A DNA stretch of 22,142 nt, from NCBI GenBank assembly GCA_964405375.1, contig CAYONQ010000041.1:1-22142 (forward strand), in the 5' to 3' direction. The DNA comes from CAYONQ01 sp964405375. Lineage in GTDB: Bacteria; Planctomycetota; Phycisphaerae; Sedimentisphaerales; Anaerobacaceae. Shown here piece after piece: positions 14,020-21,538 of this stretch; the stretch's first letter is position 1, and each line of letters starts with the position of its first letter. The notes below the pieces were generated by a model. The model did no database searches. It was given only the letters and a program-made list of their open reading frames with translations, and was not told the origin of the DNA. The position numbers and the translations under genes were made by a program.

Positions 14020-15240
14020 TTATTCCCCGCTCGTTTTTGTCTTTCTTACGGGCTTTTCCCGCACAAATCGCCCGATATTGCGAATCGCCTGCCGCAGCCG
14101 CTGCTCGTTCTCGACAAGTGCTATGCGCATATAGCCCTCGCCATTTTCGCCGAAGGCCCTGCCCGGCGCAATCGCAACCTCCGCGTACTCCATCAGGTCC
14201 ATCGCATAATCGATGCTGCCCTTGCCCCTTAGGTGGTCGTCGGGCACCTTCGCCCACACAAACATCCCTGCCCGTGGCTTTTGTACATCCCAGCCGATTC
14301 TCGCAAGACCGTCGCACACCACATCCCGCCGCAACTGATACCTTTTGCTTTGGGCGATTACGTCCTCGTTACAATCCCGAAGCGCTATGATGCCTGCTAT
14401 CTGCACCGCCTGGAATATACCGTAATCATAATAGCCCTTTATCGTGGCGAGGTAATCGAGCATATCCCTGTTGCCTGCCGCAAAGCCGATTCTAAAACCA
14501 GCCATACTATACGGCTTGCTCATCGTAGTAAATTCGACCCCGACGTCCTTCGCCCCTTTAACCGAAAGAAAGCTCGGCGCCTTATAGCCGTCAAAACAAG
14601 TCTCGCCGTAGGCAAAGTCGTGAATAACCGCCACGCCGAACCGCTTCGCCACGTCCACAACCGTCTCAAAAAACCCTTCCTCTACGGTCATTGTCGTGGG
14701 GTTATGGGGGTAATTCAAAATCAGCAGCTTCGGCTTCGGAAACATATTCTCACAGACCATCGCTATATTGTTCAGGAACTTTTCATCACAGCCCAACGGC
14801 ACCGATATCACATTCGCACCGGCCAATGCAACCGCATAATTATGTATCGGAAAGGCGGGGTCCGGCACAATCGCCGTATCCCCAGGCCCTAACATCGCCA
14901 GGCACAAATGGCTAAAGCCCTCTTTCGAGCCGATACACGCCAGCACCTCCGTCTCCGCGTCCAGCTCGACACCCCACAGCCGTTCGTACTTTTTTGCGAT
15001 TCCCTTCCGCAGCCCTTTAATACCTCTCGATGCGCTGTAGCGGTGGTTGCGCTTGTCGCCGGCCGCCTCACATAACTTATCAATCACAATCTGCGGCGCC
15101 CTGTCGGATGGGTTGCCCATACCCAAATCGATAATATCCACTCCCTGCTGACGTTTCTCTAACTTTAAAGCGTTCAACCGACCGAACAAATAGGGCGGCA
15201 AACGTCTTATCCTCTGTGCCGGCTCAATCTTAAATTCCAT
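14020..15240 (-). CDS. alaC: AlaC-type class I aminotransferase
   Basis: This PLP enzyme is probably a glutamate-pyruvate aminotransferase making alanine. IRRLPPYLFGRLNALKLEKR, DIIDLGMGNPSD, HRYSASRGIKGLR, IGSKEGFSHLCLAMLGPGD, PKLLILNYPHNPT, VIHDFAYGETCFDGYKAPSF and the lysine in SKPYSMAGFRIGF (K242) follow E. coli AlaC closely. SKPYSMAGF differs slightly from the usual SKSYNMAGW. I chose ATG 15240 (406 residues) because GATGAGG lies about six bases upstream and the N-terminus then matches the family; an ATG 24 codons earlier adds a non-homologous, Cys/Lys-rich leader. LL-diaminopimelate aminotransferase (DapL) is a close relative, so that activity is not excluded. Confidence 0.85.
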   Translation of the reverse strand: MEFKIEPAQRIRRLPPYLFGRLNALKLEKRQQGVDIIDLGMGNPSDRAPQIVIDKLCEAAGDKRNHRYSASRGIKGLRKGIAKKYERLWGVELDAETEVLACIGSKEGFSHLCLAMLGPGDTAIVPDPAFPIHNYAVALAGANVISVPLGCDEKFLNNIAMVCENMFPKPKLLILNYPHNPTTMTVEEGFFETVVDVAKRFGVAVIHDFAYGETCFDGYKAPSFLSVKGAKDVGVEFTTMSKPYSMAGFRIGFAAGNRDMLDYLATIKGYYDYGIFQAVQIAGIIALRDCNEDVIAQSKRYQLRRDVVCDGLARIGWDVQKPRAGMFVWAKVPDDHLRGKGSIDYAMDLMEYAEVAIAPGRAFGENGEGYMRIALVENEQRLRQAIRNIGRFVREKPVRKTKTSGE

Positions 15241-15379
15241 AATTTCCTCATCCCGCAACTTCAGAAATTTTTTCTTCTTGTTACAGTAGGATAGTCTACA
15301 CCTACAGAACAAATTTTCAAATCATTTTATTCTCCGCCTTGTCTTTACCCCGAATTTTACCGTTTTTTCAGACTTTTTG

Positions 15380-15411
15380 AAAAAAATAAGGGCCGTTACT
15401 CCGGCCCTTAT
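15380..15411 (-). terminator. groESL terminator, distal
   Basis: Read on the minus strand, ATAAGGGCCG and CGGCCCTTAT (15386-15395 with 15402-15411) form a ten-base-pair stem around a six-base loop, followed by at least six T residues (15380-15385). It is a classic rho-independent terminator downstream of groEL. Confidence 0.9.
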
Positions 15412-15428
15412 CCCGATTTGAAGTTAAT

Positions 15429-15460
15429 AAAAAAGCGGGCCCTGTATAAATGACCCGCTT
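15429..15460 (-). terminator. groESL terminator, proximal
   Basis: On the minus strand, AAGCGGG (15454-15460) pairs with CCCGCTT (15433-15439) across a 14-base loop and is followed by TTTT and ATT. It lies 22 bases after the groEL stop and makes a tandem pair with the distal terminator. Confidence 0.75.
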
Positions 15461-15481
15461 TGTATTGAGCAGTTGAATCCG

Positions 15482-17104
15482 TTAGTACATTCCGCCACCC
15501 GGCGGCATTGGCGGCACTTCCTTCTTCTCCGGAATCTCGCTTACTATCGCATCGGTCGTCAATAGCAGCGAGGCAATTGAGGCACCGTTCTGCAGCGCTG
15601 CCCTTTCGACCTTCGTCGGCACAATCACGCCGAACTTAATCATATCGCCGTATTCCTTGCGTAACGCATCGTAACCGTAGTTCGTCTCTTTACTTTCCAT
15701 AACCTTCTGGGCCACGATTGAGCCGTCCAGCCCCGCGTTCACCGCAATCTGCTTAATCGGCGCCACCACCGCCCTTCGGACGATATCAACGCCGATTTTT
15801 TCATCGCCGGCGGCCTTTACTTTATTAAGCGCCGGCAGTGCCCTCAGCATCGACACCCCGCCGCCCGGCAGGATTCCTTCCTCCACCGCCGCCCGGCAGG
15901 CGTGCAGCGCATCCTCGACACGCGCCTTCTTCTCCTTCATCTCCGCCTCGGTGGCGGCCCCGACGTTGATTTGCGCCACGCCGCCAGCCAATTTCGCTAA
16001 TCGCTCCTGCAGCTTCTCAATATCGTAGTCGCTCGTGGAGCTTTTTATCTCCGCTTTAATCTGCTCGATTCTGGCCTTAATATCTTTCGTACTGCCGGCA
16101 CCTTCGATAATGGTGGTGTTGTCTTTGTCGATGGTGATTCGTTTCGCCCTGCCGAGCTGGCCCAGCTCGACGTTCTCCAACTGCAGCCCGAGGTCCTCGA
16201 ACAGCGCCTCGCCGCCCGTCAAAACAGCAACGTCGGCCAGCATCGCCTTTCGCCTGTCGCCGAAACCCGGCGCCTTCACGGCAGCGACCTGCAGAACGCC
16301 GCGAAGCTTATTGACCACCAGCGTAGCCAGCGCCTCGCCCTCAACGTCTTCTGCGATAATCAACAGCGGCCTGCCCTGCTTTGACGCCTTCTCAAGCAGT
16401 GGAACAAGCGACTTTACCGAGCTTATCTTCTTCTCGTGAATGAGAATATACGGCTTTTCCAGCACAACGGCCATATTCTCCAGGTTGGTGATAAAGTGAG
16501 GGCTTAGGTACCCTTTGTCAAACTGCATACCCTCGACAAGCTCGACAGTCGTTTCGAGCGACTGGCCCTCTTCGACGGTGATAACGCCGTCTTTACCGAC
16601 CTTATCCATCGCCTCAGCCATCTTTTTGCCAATCTCAACGTCCTGGTTCGCCGAGCACGTCGCCACCTGCTCGATTTGTTTGCCCGACTCAACAGGTATG
16701 CTCATCTTCTGCAGCTCCTTGACGATTGCATCGACCGCGTTGTCAACGCCGCGCTTTACCTGCATTGCGTTGGCGCCCGCGGTGATGTTCTTGAGCCCTT
16801 CCTCGAATATGCTTTCAGCCAGAATCGTTGCGGTGGTTGTCCCGTCGCCGGCCACGCTCGACGTCTTCGAGGCCACCTCCTTGACCATTTGTGCGCCCAT
16901 ATTCTCGTAGGAATCCTCCAGCTCAATCTCTTTGGCCACCGTAACACCGTCTTTGGTAACGGTAGGCGAACCGAACGATTTTTCTAAAATTACATTTCTG
17001 CCGCAAGGCCCTAACGTGATTTTTACCGAATTCGTCAGCTTCCTCACGCCCTCTCGAATGGCCGTGCGGGCCTCAGTGCCAAAAGCTATCTTTTTAGCCG
17101 CCAT
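15482..17104 (-). CDS. groEL: chaperonin GroEL (Hsp60)
   Basis: This is the large ring subunit of the ATP-dependent folding chaperonin. The 540 residues and the signatures AAKKIAFGTEAR, VKITLGPCGRNVILEKSFG, GVTVAKEIELED, the ATP-site AGDGTTTATIL and GGGVSMLRALPAL are unmistakable. The C-terminus is PPMPPGGGMY, a short variant of the usual GGM-rich tail. ATG 17104 has AAAGGAG about nine bases upstream. It follows groES after a 113-base spacer containing two GC-rich hairpins, and two terminators follow it. Confidence 0.98.
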   Translation of the reverse strand: MAAKKIAFGTEARTAIREGVRKLTNSVKITLGPCGRNVILEKSFGSPTVTKDGVTVAKEIELEDSYENMGAQMVKEVASKTSSVAGDGTTTATILAESIFEEGLKNITAGANAMQVKRGVDNAVDAIVKELQKMSIPVESGKQIEQVATCSANQDVEIGKKMAEAMDKVGKDGVITVEEGQSLETTVELVEGMQFDKGYLSPHFITNLENMAVVLEKPYILIHEKKISSVKSLVPLLEKASKQGRPLLIIAEDVEGEALATLVVNKLRGVLQVAAVKAPGFGDRRKAMLADVAVLTGGEALFEDLGLQLENVELGQLGRAKRITIDKDNTTIIEGAGSTKDIKARIEQIKAEIKSSTSDYDIEKLQERLAKLAGGVAQINVGAATEAEMKEKKARVEDALHACRAAVEEGILPGGGVSMLRALPALNKVKAAGDEKIGVDIVRRAVVAPIKQIAVNAGLDGSIVAQKVMESKETNYGYDALRKEYGDMIKFGVIVPTKVERAALQNGASIASLLLTTDAIVSEIPEKKEVPPMPPGGGMY

Positions 17105-17124
17105 ATCTTTATTTCTCCTTTCGT

Positions 17125-17145
17125 CCCGCCTCTCGGAGAGGCGGG
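17125..17145. repeat. hairpin in the groES-groEL spacer, proximal to groEL
   Basis: CCCGCCTCTC (17125-17134) and GAGAGGCGGG (17136-17145) are perfectly complementary about one G. A hairpin with a 7-8 bp stem would form in the transcript just upstream of the groEL SD. Confidence 0.65.
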
Positions 17146-17190
17146 GTTCATCAGTGTATAGCTTGCCCGTTTCACGAGCTGCTGTTCTTT

Positions 17191-17217
17191 ACCCCGCCCA
17201 TCCCTGACGGGCGGGGT
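17191..17217. repeat. hairpin directly after groES
   Basis: ACCCCGCCC (17191-17199) pairs with GGGCGGGGT (17209-17217) around a nine-base loop. It begins at the base after the groES stop codon. There is no T-run, so it may act as an mRNA stability or partial attenuation element, or be a dispersed repeat. Confidence 0.65.
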
Positions 17218-17508
17218 TTACTTCTCGATTATCGCCATAATGTCCGACTCGCTCATAATCAAATGCTCTTTACCGCTTATCTTCACCTCCGTCCCTGCAT
17301 AGCTTGTAAAAAGCACCATATCGCCTTTTTTCACCTGCATCTTTCTGACCGTCCCGTCATCGAGCACCTTGCCCTTGCCAACGCTTACTACCTTTCCTCT
17401 CTGCGGTTTCTCCTTGGCCGTGTCCGGCAGAACTATCCCGCCCGCCGTCTTGGTCTCCGCCTCAAGACGCTGAACGAGCACCTTGTCTCCTAATGGCCTG
17501 ATCTTCAT
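17218..17508 (-). CDS. groES: co-chaperonin GroES (Hsp10)
   Basis: This is the heptameric lid of the GroEL cage. The 96 residues are standard length, opening MKIRPLGDKVLVQRLEAETKT and containing the mobile loop around TAGGIVLPDTAKEKPQ, GKVVSVGKGK and DMVLFTSYAGTEVKISGKEHLIMSESDIMAI. GAAAGGAGC lies about eight bases before ATG 17508. No CIRCE operator (TTAGCACTC-N9-GAGTGCTAA) is visible upstream; that space holds repeats instead, so heat control by HrcA is not supported. Confidence 0.97.
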   Translation of the reverse strand: MKIRPLGDKVLVQRLEAETKTAGGIVLPDTAKEKPQRGKVVSVGKGKVLDDGTVRKMQVKKGDMVLFTSYAGTEVKISGKEHLIMSESDIMAIIEK

Positions 17509-17860
17509 TTGTCCTTGCTCCTTTCAAAAATTGACAATTAATTTTTCCACGTCCTCTGCAGCTATTTTTGTTCTTCTCTTTTTACTTTTGAATTTTGTAT
17601 TTCGGTCATTCGAATTTGTTTCGTATTTCCACCCCGTTAGAATGCTTTGCATTTCTAATGGGGTCGACATTCGAAATTCGATATTCTTTATTCCCTACTT
17701 ACTCAAACTGACCGATTTAATATACACAACTTGTTTAATTGCTTATCATATAAGAAGTTCAATCAATTGCCGACGCAGTCGGCTTCAACGCACGAAATAC
17801 GAAATACGAGCGACGAGCGACGCTCAAACTGGCCCGTTTCGAAGAAACGGTCAGTTTGAG
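17509..17860. repeat. repeat cluster upstream of groES
   Basis: No gene is supported here. 17586-17627 and 17668-17702 read in 7-base steps (TTTTGAA, TTTTGTA, TTTCGGT, CATTCGA; then CATTCGA, AATTCGA, TATTCTT, TATTCCC). Between them, 17632-17663 is a hairpin with CCCCGTTAGAA-type arms. 17702-17719 is a half-copy of the CTCAAACTGACC repeat. 17769-17783 is the hairpin GCCGAC/GTCGGC. 17792-17819 is ACGAAAT twice, then ACGAGCG twice. The groES promoter must also lie here but is not recognisable. Confidence 0.6.
17823..17860. repeat. CTCAAACTG hairpin after the receiver gene
   Basis: CTCAAACTGGCCCGTTTC (17823-17840) and GAAACGGTCAGTTTGAG (17844-17860) pair with one bulge around GAA. The outer arms match the palindrome at 5165-5191. 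It touches the stop codon of the receiver gene on the minus strand but lacks a following T-run. Confidence 0.7.
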
Positions 17861-18268
17861 TTACCTAAAGATGTCGCTATCATACATCTTTACAAACAGT
17901 CTATTTAACAATTCCAGCATAATTTTCATATCGACCGGCTTATCAACAACGCCGAAAACGCCGAGCTGCAGCGCCTCGCCGAGCAGCTCCTGCCCCGCCT
18001 CGCTCGTCAACAGGATACAGGGCAACAGCGGGTAATCCATTCGAATAATCCTTATCGTCGTAAGCCCCCCGCCCTCCGAGTCCATATCCACAATCGTCGT
18101 ATGAATCCGCCTTTGCTCGATAACATTGACAAACTCACCCGGGCTTCTCGCCACTAACAGGTTAACGCCTCTCGGCCGAAATATATTGCGCAGCGCCTCC
18201 GGCCACGCCCAGCCCGCCTCGCTGGCCAGAACATTAACTTCATCAAGCTTTGACAGCTTCGACACCAT
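17861..18268 (-). CDS. response-regulator receiver protein with incomplete acidic pocket
   Basis: This is a stand-alone receiver-like domain of 135 residues with no output domain. HTTIVDMDSEGGGLTTI supplies a possible phospho-acceptor aspartate (D61), CILLTSEAG the conserved threonine (T88), and GVVDKPVD the lysine-proline pair (K110), followed by a last helix LLNRLF. The first strand reads EVNVLASEAGW instead of the usual VDDE, so the magnesium-binding acidic pair is largely missing (only E17). It may bind partners without normal phosphorylation. It is monocistronic by position, with repeats on both sides, and no kinase gene is nearby. Confidence 0.75.
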   Translation of the reverse strand: MVSKLSKLDEVNVLASEAGWAWPEALRNIFRPRGVNLLVARSPGEFVNVIEQRRIHTTIVDMDSEGGGLTTIRIIRMDYPLLPCILLTSEAGQELLGEALQLGVFGVVDKPVDMKIMLELLNRLFVKMYDSDIFR

Positions 18269-18799
18269 ATTCGTATTGCCTATACCTTTCCTTTGTCATT
18301 CTGCTCGCCCCGTACTAAATAATCCGTAATTTAGTGCGGGGAGCAAAGCGAAGAATCTCTTTTTAGTGTTGTCATTCTCGCGGAAGCGCGAATCTATCCT
18401 TATTTGATTTTTCTTCGTGTCTTTGCGCCTTCGTGGCCAAACTCTTATATGCGTGCAAATATCGTGCCAGATACCTCCCCGCAGAGCTATATATACGTAA
18501 CTGCTTATGTTAAGCGAGGTTATACTATAATGGTATGCCTTCCCCCTACCTGTCAAATTCGTCCGCTGTCCCGACTGTTCTGCCAAATCGACAGACAACC
18601 CCCAACCCACAATCGTAATTCCTCAATCATAAATAATAAATTGAAACCACCCAACCCCCCGTCATCCTGTCAGTATGACAGGTATGTTTACGTTTAGCCG
18701 TCGCCGGTTTACCCCGTTGTTAGAAGTAAGCCGTCAACTTCTAACGGGGCACGGCGACGTTCAAGTCTTTCTCTCCAAAAAATCTCGCCGCAAATCCCT
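18269..18799. repeat. repeat-filled spacer between receiver gene and second methyltransferase
   Basis: I see no convincing gene. The spacer holds an imperfect inverted repeat at 18302-18345 (TGCTCGCCCCGTACTAAAT with ATTTAGTGCGGGGAGCA), an ATTCTCGCG hairpin at 18374-18393 (REP-like family), the phrase TTCTTCGTGTCTTTGCGCCT from 18411, and a compound hairpin at 18699-18759. Confidence 0.6.
18699..18759. repeat. compound hairpin with CCCCGTT...AACGGGG core
   Basis: Outer arms CGTCGCCG (18699-18706) and CGGCGACG (18752-18759) enclose CCCCGTTGTTAGAAGT and ACTTCTAACGGGG, which pair with one three-base bulge. The inner arms match the hairpin at 17632-17663. Confidence 0.65.
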
Positions 18800-18828
18800 T
18801 TGCCCAATCCAAAAATGATTGTTATAAT
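18800..18828 (+). promoter_or_regulatory. sigma-70-type promoter for the second methyltransferase
   Basis: TTGCCC (18800-18805) and a perfect TATAAT (18823-18828) are separated by 17 bases. Transcription would start near 18835, just ahead of AAAGGAG (18838-18844) and ATG 18856. Confidence 0.6.
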
Positions 18829-18855
18829 CACATTTCGAAAGGAGACCGACGCCGA

Positions 18856-20058
18856 ATGGATTCACGCGTAATCCAGTTGACAGAAGCAGCCCTCAAATAC
18901 GGCAATCTGAACATCAGGCCGTGCGGCAAGGAATTTTTCCCGCCCGACGCCTTCGGCAACACATCTAAAAAAACCGGCCTCGGCATTCCAATAACCTTAA
19001 AAGTAGAAGGCCTACCTAAACCTATAGAAACCGACATCCCTAAAGATAAGACAGGAAAACCGCGTTGGATTTTCAGAGAACGAAAATGGGTAAAAAACTT
19101 CATCCACTCACATAAATTGCATCCAGGCGATACCGTTACAATTGCTCGCATTGACAAAAGAATATACAAGATTAACCCTAATAATCATCGCCCCCAGGTG
19201 ATTGAAAACAGACATCTAAGTAAAGACAAAATCCATTGCCGCCATCGTCAGAATAATCTAGAAAAGTGGCTGAATACCATCCAGTGTATGGATTGCGTGG
19301 AAGGAATGAAAAAGTTGCCTGATAATTGCATTGACTTGGTTGTTACATCTCCCCCGTATGACGGCATTAGAAAATATAAAGGGTTTAAGTATGATTTACA
19401 CGCTACTGGACAGCAGATTTTCAGGGTTCTGAAAGACGGCGGGATTGCAGTAATGGTCATTCAAGACCAGACGAAGGATTTTGCCAAAACGCTTACATCT
19501 TTCAGGACTATTGTGGACTGGTGTGATAACATTGGTTTTCGCTTGTTTGAAACTGTTATTTACAGAAAATACGGGTCAGAGGGTGCGTGGTGGAAAAAAC
19601 GATTCAGAGTAGACCATGAATATATGCCTATCTTTATGAAGGGAGGGAAACCGCAATATTTTGATAAAGAACCCCTTAAAATCAAATCCAAACACGGGGG
19701 CAAAGTAATGACTGGAAGTGGCAGCAGAAGAACAGATGGAGCAACGAACAAAACTGTAACTCGTATGATAAACAAAAATAAATGTCGGGGAACTATCTGG
19801 GACTATTTAATGGCGGGGGACAAGAATCCGTTGAAAAGGAAACATCCGGCACCATTTCCCGATAAAATACCATACGATTTTATCCAGTGTTTCTGCCCAC
19901 CGAATGGTATTGTTTTAGACCCTTTTATGGGTAGCGGTTCTACAGCCGTTACTGCAAAAAAGCTTAAGAGAAATTATATCGGCTTTGATATTTGTGAGGA
20001 GTATTGCCGGATAGCTTGTGAGCGTATTAAGAGGATTGACGACTACCTATTCGGCTGA
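18856..20058 (+). CDS. beta-class DNA methyltransferase with N-terminal B3-like domain
   Basis: This is an AdoMet-dependent DNA methyltransferase. SPPYDGIRKY (165-174) comes before the AdoMet loop DPFMGSGSTAVTAKKL (355-370), the beta-class order; SPPY suggests N4-cytosine but N6-adenine is possible. Residues 40-108 lie outside the catalytic core. There PRWIFRERKWVKNF, then HKLHPGDTVTIARIDKRIYKI, recalls the DNA-binding B3/EcoRII-N pseudobarrel. AAAGGAG precedes ATG 18856 by 11 bases. The gene ends in a 16-base tail-to-tail overlap with the DHH-like gene. That arrangement, and the low GC content shared with that gene, suggests one acquired module. Confidence 0.85.
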   Translation: MDSRVIQLTEAALKYGNLNIRPCGKEFFPPDAFGNTSKKTGLGIPITLKVEGLPKPIETDIPKDKTGKPRWIFRERKWVKNFIHSHKLHPGDTVTIARIDKRIYKINPNNHRPQVIENRHLSKDKIHCRHRQNNLEKWLNTIQCMDCVEGMKKLPDNCIDLVVTSPPYDGIRKYKGFKYDLHATGQQIFRVLKDGGIAVMVIQDQTKDFAKTLTSFRTIVDWCDNIGFRLFETVIYRKYGSEGAWWKKRFRVDHEYMPIFMKGGKPQYFDKEPLKIKSKHGGKVMTGSGSRRTDGATNKTVTRMINKNKCRGTIWDYLMAGDKNPLKRKHPAPFPDKIPYDFIQCFCPPNGIVLDPFMGSGSTAVTAKKLKRNYIGFDICEEYCRIACERIKRIDDYLFG

Positions 20059-21113
20059 TCTGGGGTAATTCTGTCTGGTTCTTCAAGTGTGTACTCAATA
20101 TTAGTCCCACTTGTCATAGCCAGCGACAATGGGTTTTTGGCCATCAACTCAATATAAGTGCCATTATTTAATCTTCTATTTGAAAAATCTTCTGTGGTAA
20201 ACTTAAAAAGTTTAAGATTTTCCCAACTCCATTTTTCAGGAAGATACTCCCATTCAAGGTATCTACACATCCTTGTAATAAACCCTTTTATTCGTTCTTT
20301 TTCTTCAATATGTATTTTGAAACTAGAACCAGTTTCTTCCAAATTCAGAGGAATACCCTGTGTATTTGAAATCATTAGCTTATCACCTGTTCGTTTATTA
20401 CGACCACCTAATTGATATTCCCCATTAAGATAATAACCCTTAGCATTGAGGTTGTCTCTCATCCTTAGGAATTCATTAAGCCCCCGCATGATATCGTAAA
20501 AACTATAGTTGTTTTCGCAGAAGATTGGATTTAATATGTGATTTGCACCACTTATACCCAAATAGTTTATCCAATCTAAGCAGTTCTCTGTATAACCGAA
20601 TAAATTATTCCACACGCCGTCCGTAAACAATAAAGGCCATATTGCATTTTCTGAGAGATTTCCTAGTATTTGCGCTTTTTGCAATAGACCTAATAGCAAA
20701 TGAATAGTGCCGAAAGGATACTTTCTTTGAAAATCATTTTTCCCATCAAAATTTCGTAGAAGGTTTGGTTGAATGCAGTTTGTGTAATTAAAATTTGGAG
20801 GACTTAATCTTCTGTTAAAAGCAATTATATGATGTCCTATACTTCTAACACAAGTTCTATTTATGTCGACGTCTAAGAAAATACAATTCTCAGGTTGAAC
20901 ATCTTCTTTAATAATTAAAACCTTTCCATCATAAAAACCTTTAATTTCCCAGTCGAGAAACTGAGATACAAGTAACCCACAGAGAAAGCCATCGCTATCT
21001 CGACTCAGGACACATTTTTGGCTCTTTTGCACAATCCAAGGGTGCTTTTTAGTAATCGCCTCGTAATCAACTTGTTCTTGATGTCCTTGCGATAATTGCT
21101 TAATTTTGGCCAT
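20043..21113 (-). CDS. unrecognised 356-residue protein with DHH-like motifs, candidate effector
   Basis: I do not recognise a named family. The N-terminal third has CVLSRDSDGFLCGLLVSQFL (DxDG, 39-42), an acidic strand CIFLDVDI (80-84) and SIGHHII (92-97). Their order recalls motifs I-III of DHH-superfamily phosphoesterases. The rest (NFDGKNDFQRKYPFGTIHLLLGLL, many aromatic residues) shows no signature I know, no membrane segment and no PD-(D/E)XK site. ATG 21113 is one base after the XRE stop, without its own SD, so it is coupled to that regulator. Lying opposite an R-M methyltransferase behind an XRE gene, it occupies the usual restriction-enzyme slot; that role is inference. It is strongly AT-rich. 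Confidence 0.7.
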   Translation of the reverse strand: MAKIKQLSQGHQEQVDYEAITKKHPWIVQKSQKCVLSRDSDGFLCGLLVSQFLDWEIKGFYDGKVLIIKEDVQPENCIFLDVDINRTCVRSIGHHIIAFNRRLSPPNFNYTNCIQPNLLRNFDGKNDFQRKYPFGTIHLLLGLLQKAQILGNLSENAIWPLLFTDGVWNNLFGYTENCLDWINYLGISGANHILNPIFCENNYSFYDIMRGLNEFLRMRDNLNAKGYYLNGEYQLGGRNKRTGDKLMISNTQGIPLNLEETGSSFKIHIEEKERIKGFITRMCRYLEWEYLPEKWSWENLKLFKFTTEDFSNRRLNNGTYIELMAKNPLSLAMTSGTNIEYTLEEPDRITPDQPNR

Positions 21114-21114
21114 G

Positions 21115-21336
21115 TCACTTTATAAAAAACTTGAGATTCTTTTTATATAGCTTTGCAAATTGTGATAACTGAACTACATCGACTCGGTACTGCCCGGACT
21201 CGACCTTGGAGACAAATGACTGGGTTACACCTAAAAGGTTTGCCACTTGTTTTTGTGTGAGATGTGCCTTTTCCCTCGCCTCTCTAAGGCGCGCGACAAT
21301 ATACCTATACTCTTCCGAATAAATGGTTTTATTCAT
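21115..21336 (-). CDS. XRE-family transcriptional regulator (R-M controller-like)
   Basis: This is a compact helix-turn-helix repressor/activator of 73 residues. RLREAREKAHLTQKQVANLLGVTQSFVSKVESGQYRVDVVQLSQFAKLYKKNL is a full HTH_3 domain with the canonical Q-S-F-V-S-K-V-E-S-G recognition region. Size and position match R-M controller (C) proteins. It is the first gene of a minus-strand pair with the DHH-like gene (one-base gap). ATG 21336 has no SD and may be leaderless or weakly translated. An inverted repeat 34-54 bases upstream could be its operator. Confidence 0.9.
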   Translation of the reverse strand: MNKTIYSEEYRYIVARLREAREKAHLTQKQVANLLGVTQSFVSKVESGQYRVDVVQLSQFAKLYKKNLKFFIK

Positions 21337-21369
21337 AATCTTTATGCAAAATCATAATGTAGAAGCGAT

Positions 21370-21390
21370 AATATTCCAAATCGGAATATT
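21370..21390. promoter_or_regulatory. candidate operator of the XRE regulator
   Basis: AATATTCC (21370-21377) and GGAATATT (21383-21390) form a perfect inverted repeat with a five-base spacer. It sits just upstream of the xre start, where an autoregulated controller would bind. No confident -10/-35 pair was assigned around it. Confidence 0.5.
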
Positions 21391-21424
21391 TAGGATTGTA
21401 CACATACAAAAAGAGGTTTTTGAC

Positions 21425-21532
21425 GTGAGAAAATTAGGACCGAAAAGCTATAAAACTATTCTCGCCCACCTATTCTCCCATCCTCAAGCAACTTTTGCAA
21501 CAGGCCAACCACCACTATTTATTCCCGCATAG
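21425..21532 (+). CDS. doubtful 35-residue ORF divergent from the XRE gene
   Basis: GTG 21425 follows AGAGG (21412-21416) by eight bases and opens a short frame beginning MRKLGPKSYKTILAHLFSH and ending PLFIPA. It is not recognised. It faces away from the XRE gene across the putative operator, which is the only contextual support. Confidence 0.2.
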   Translation: MRKLGPKSYKTILAHLFSHPQATFATGQPPLFIPA

Positions 21533-21538
21533 ATGCGT

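Noticed and set aside
14233..14892. 219-codon plus-strand frame opposite alaC
   Set aside because: alaC aligns with E. coli AlaC across its length; the plus-strand frame is antisense.
16035..17207. Several plus-strand frames opposite groEL
   Set aside because: They are shadows of GroEL codon usage, rich in Ser/Ala/Pro and without start signals.
17509..17700. CIRCE/HrcA operator before groES
   Set aside because: No TTAGCACTC-N9-GAGTGCTAA or close variant was found on either strand.
17792..17819. CRISPR array
   Set aside because: Repeats are seven bases long with no spacers, and no cas gene is nearby.
18296..18610. 104-codon minus-strand frame upstream of the receiver gene
   Set aside because: It runs through at least three dispersed repeats (inverted repeat, REP-like hairpin, GTGTCTTTGCGCC phrase) and looks like translated repeats.
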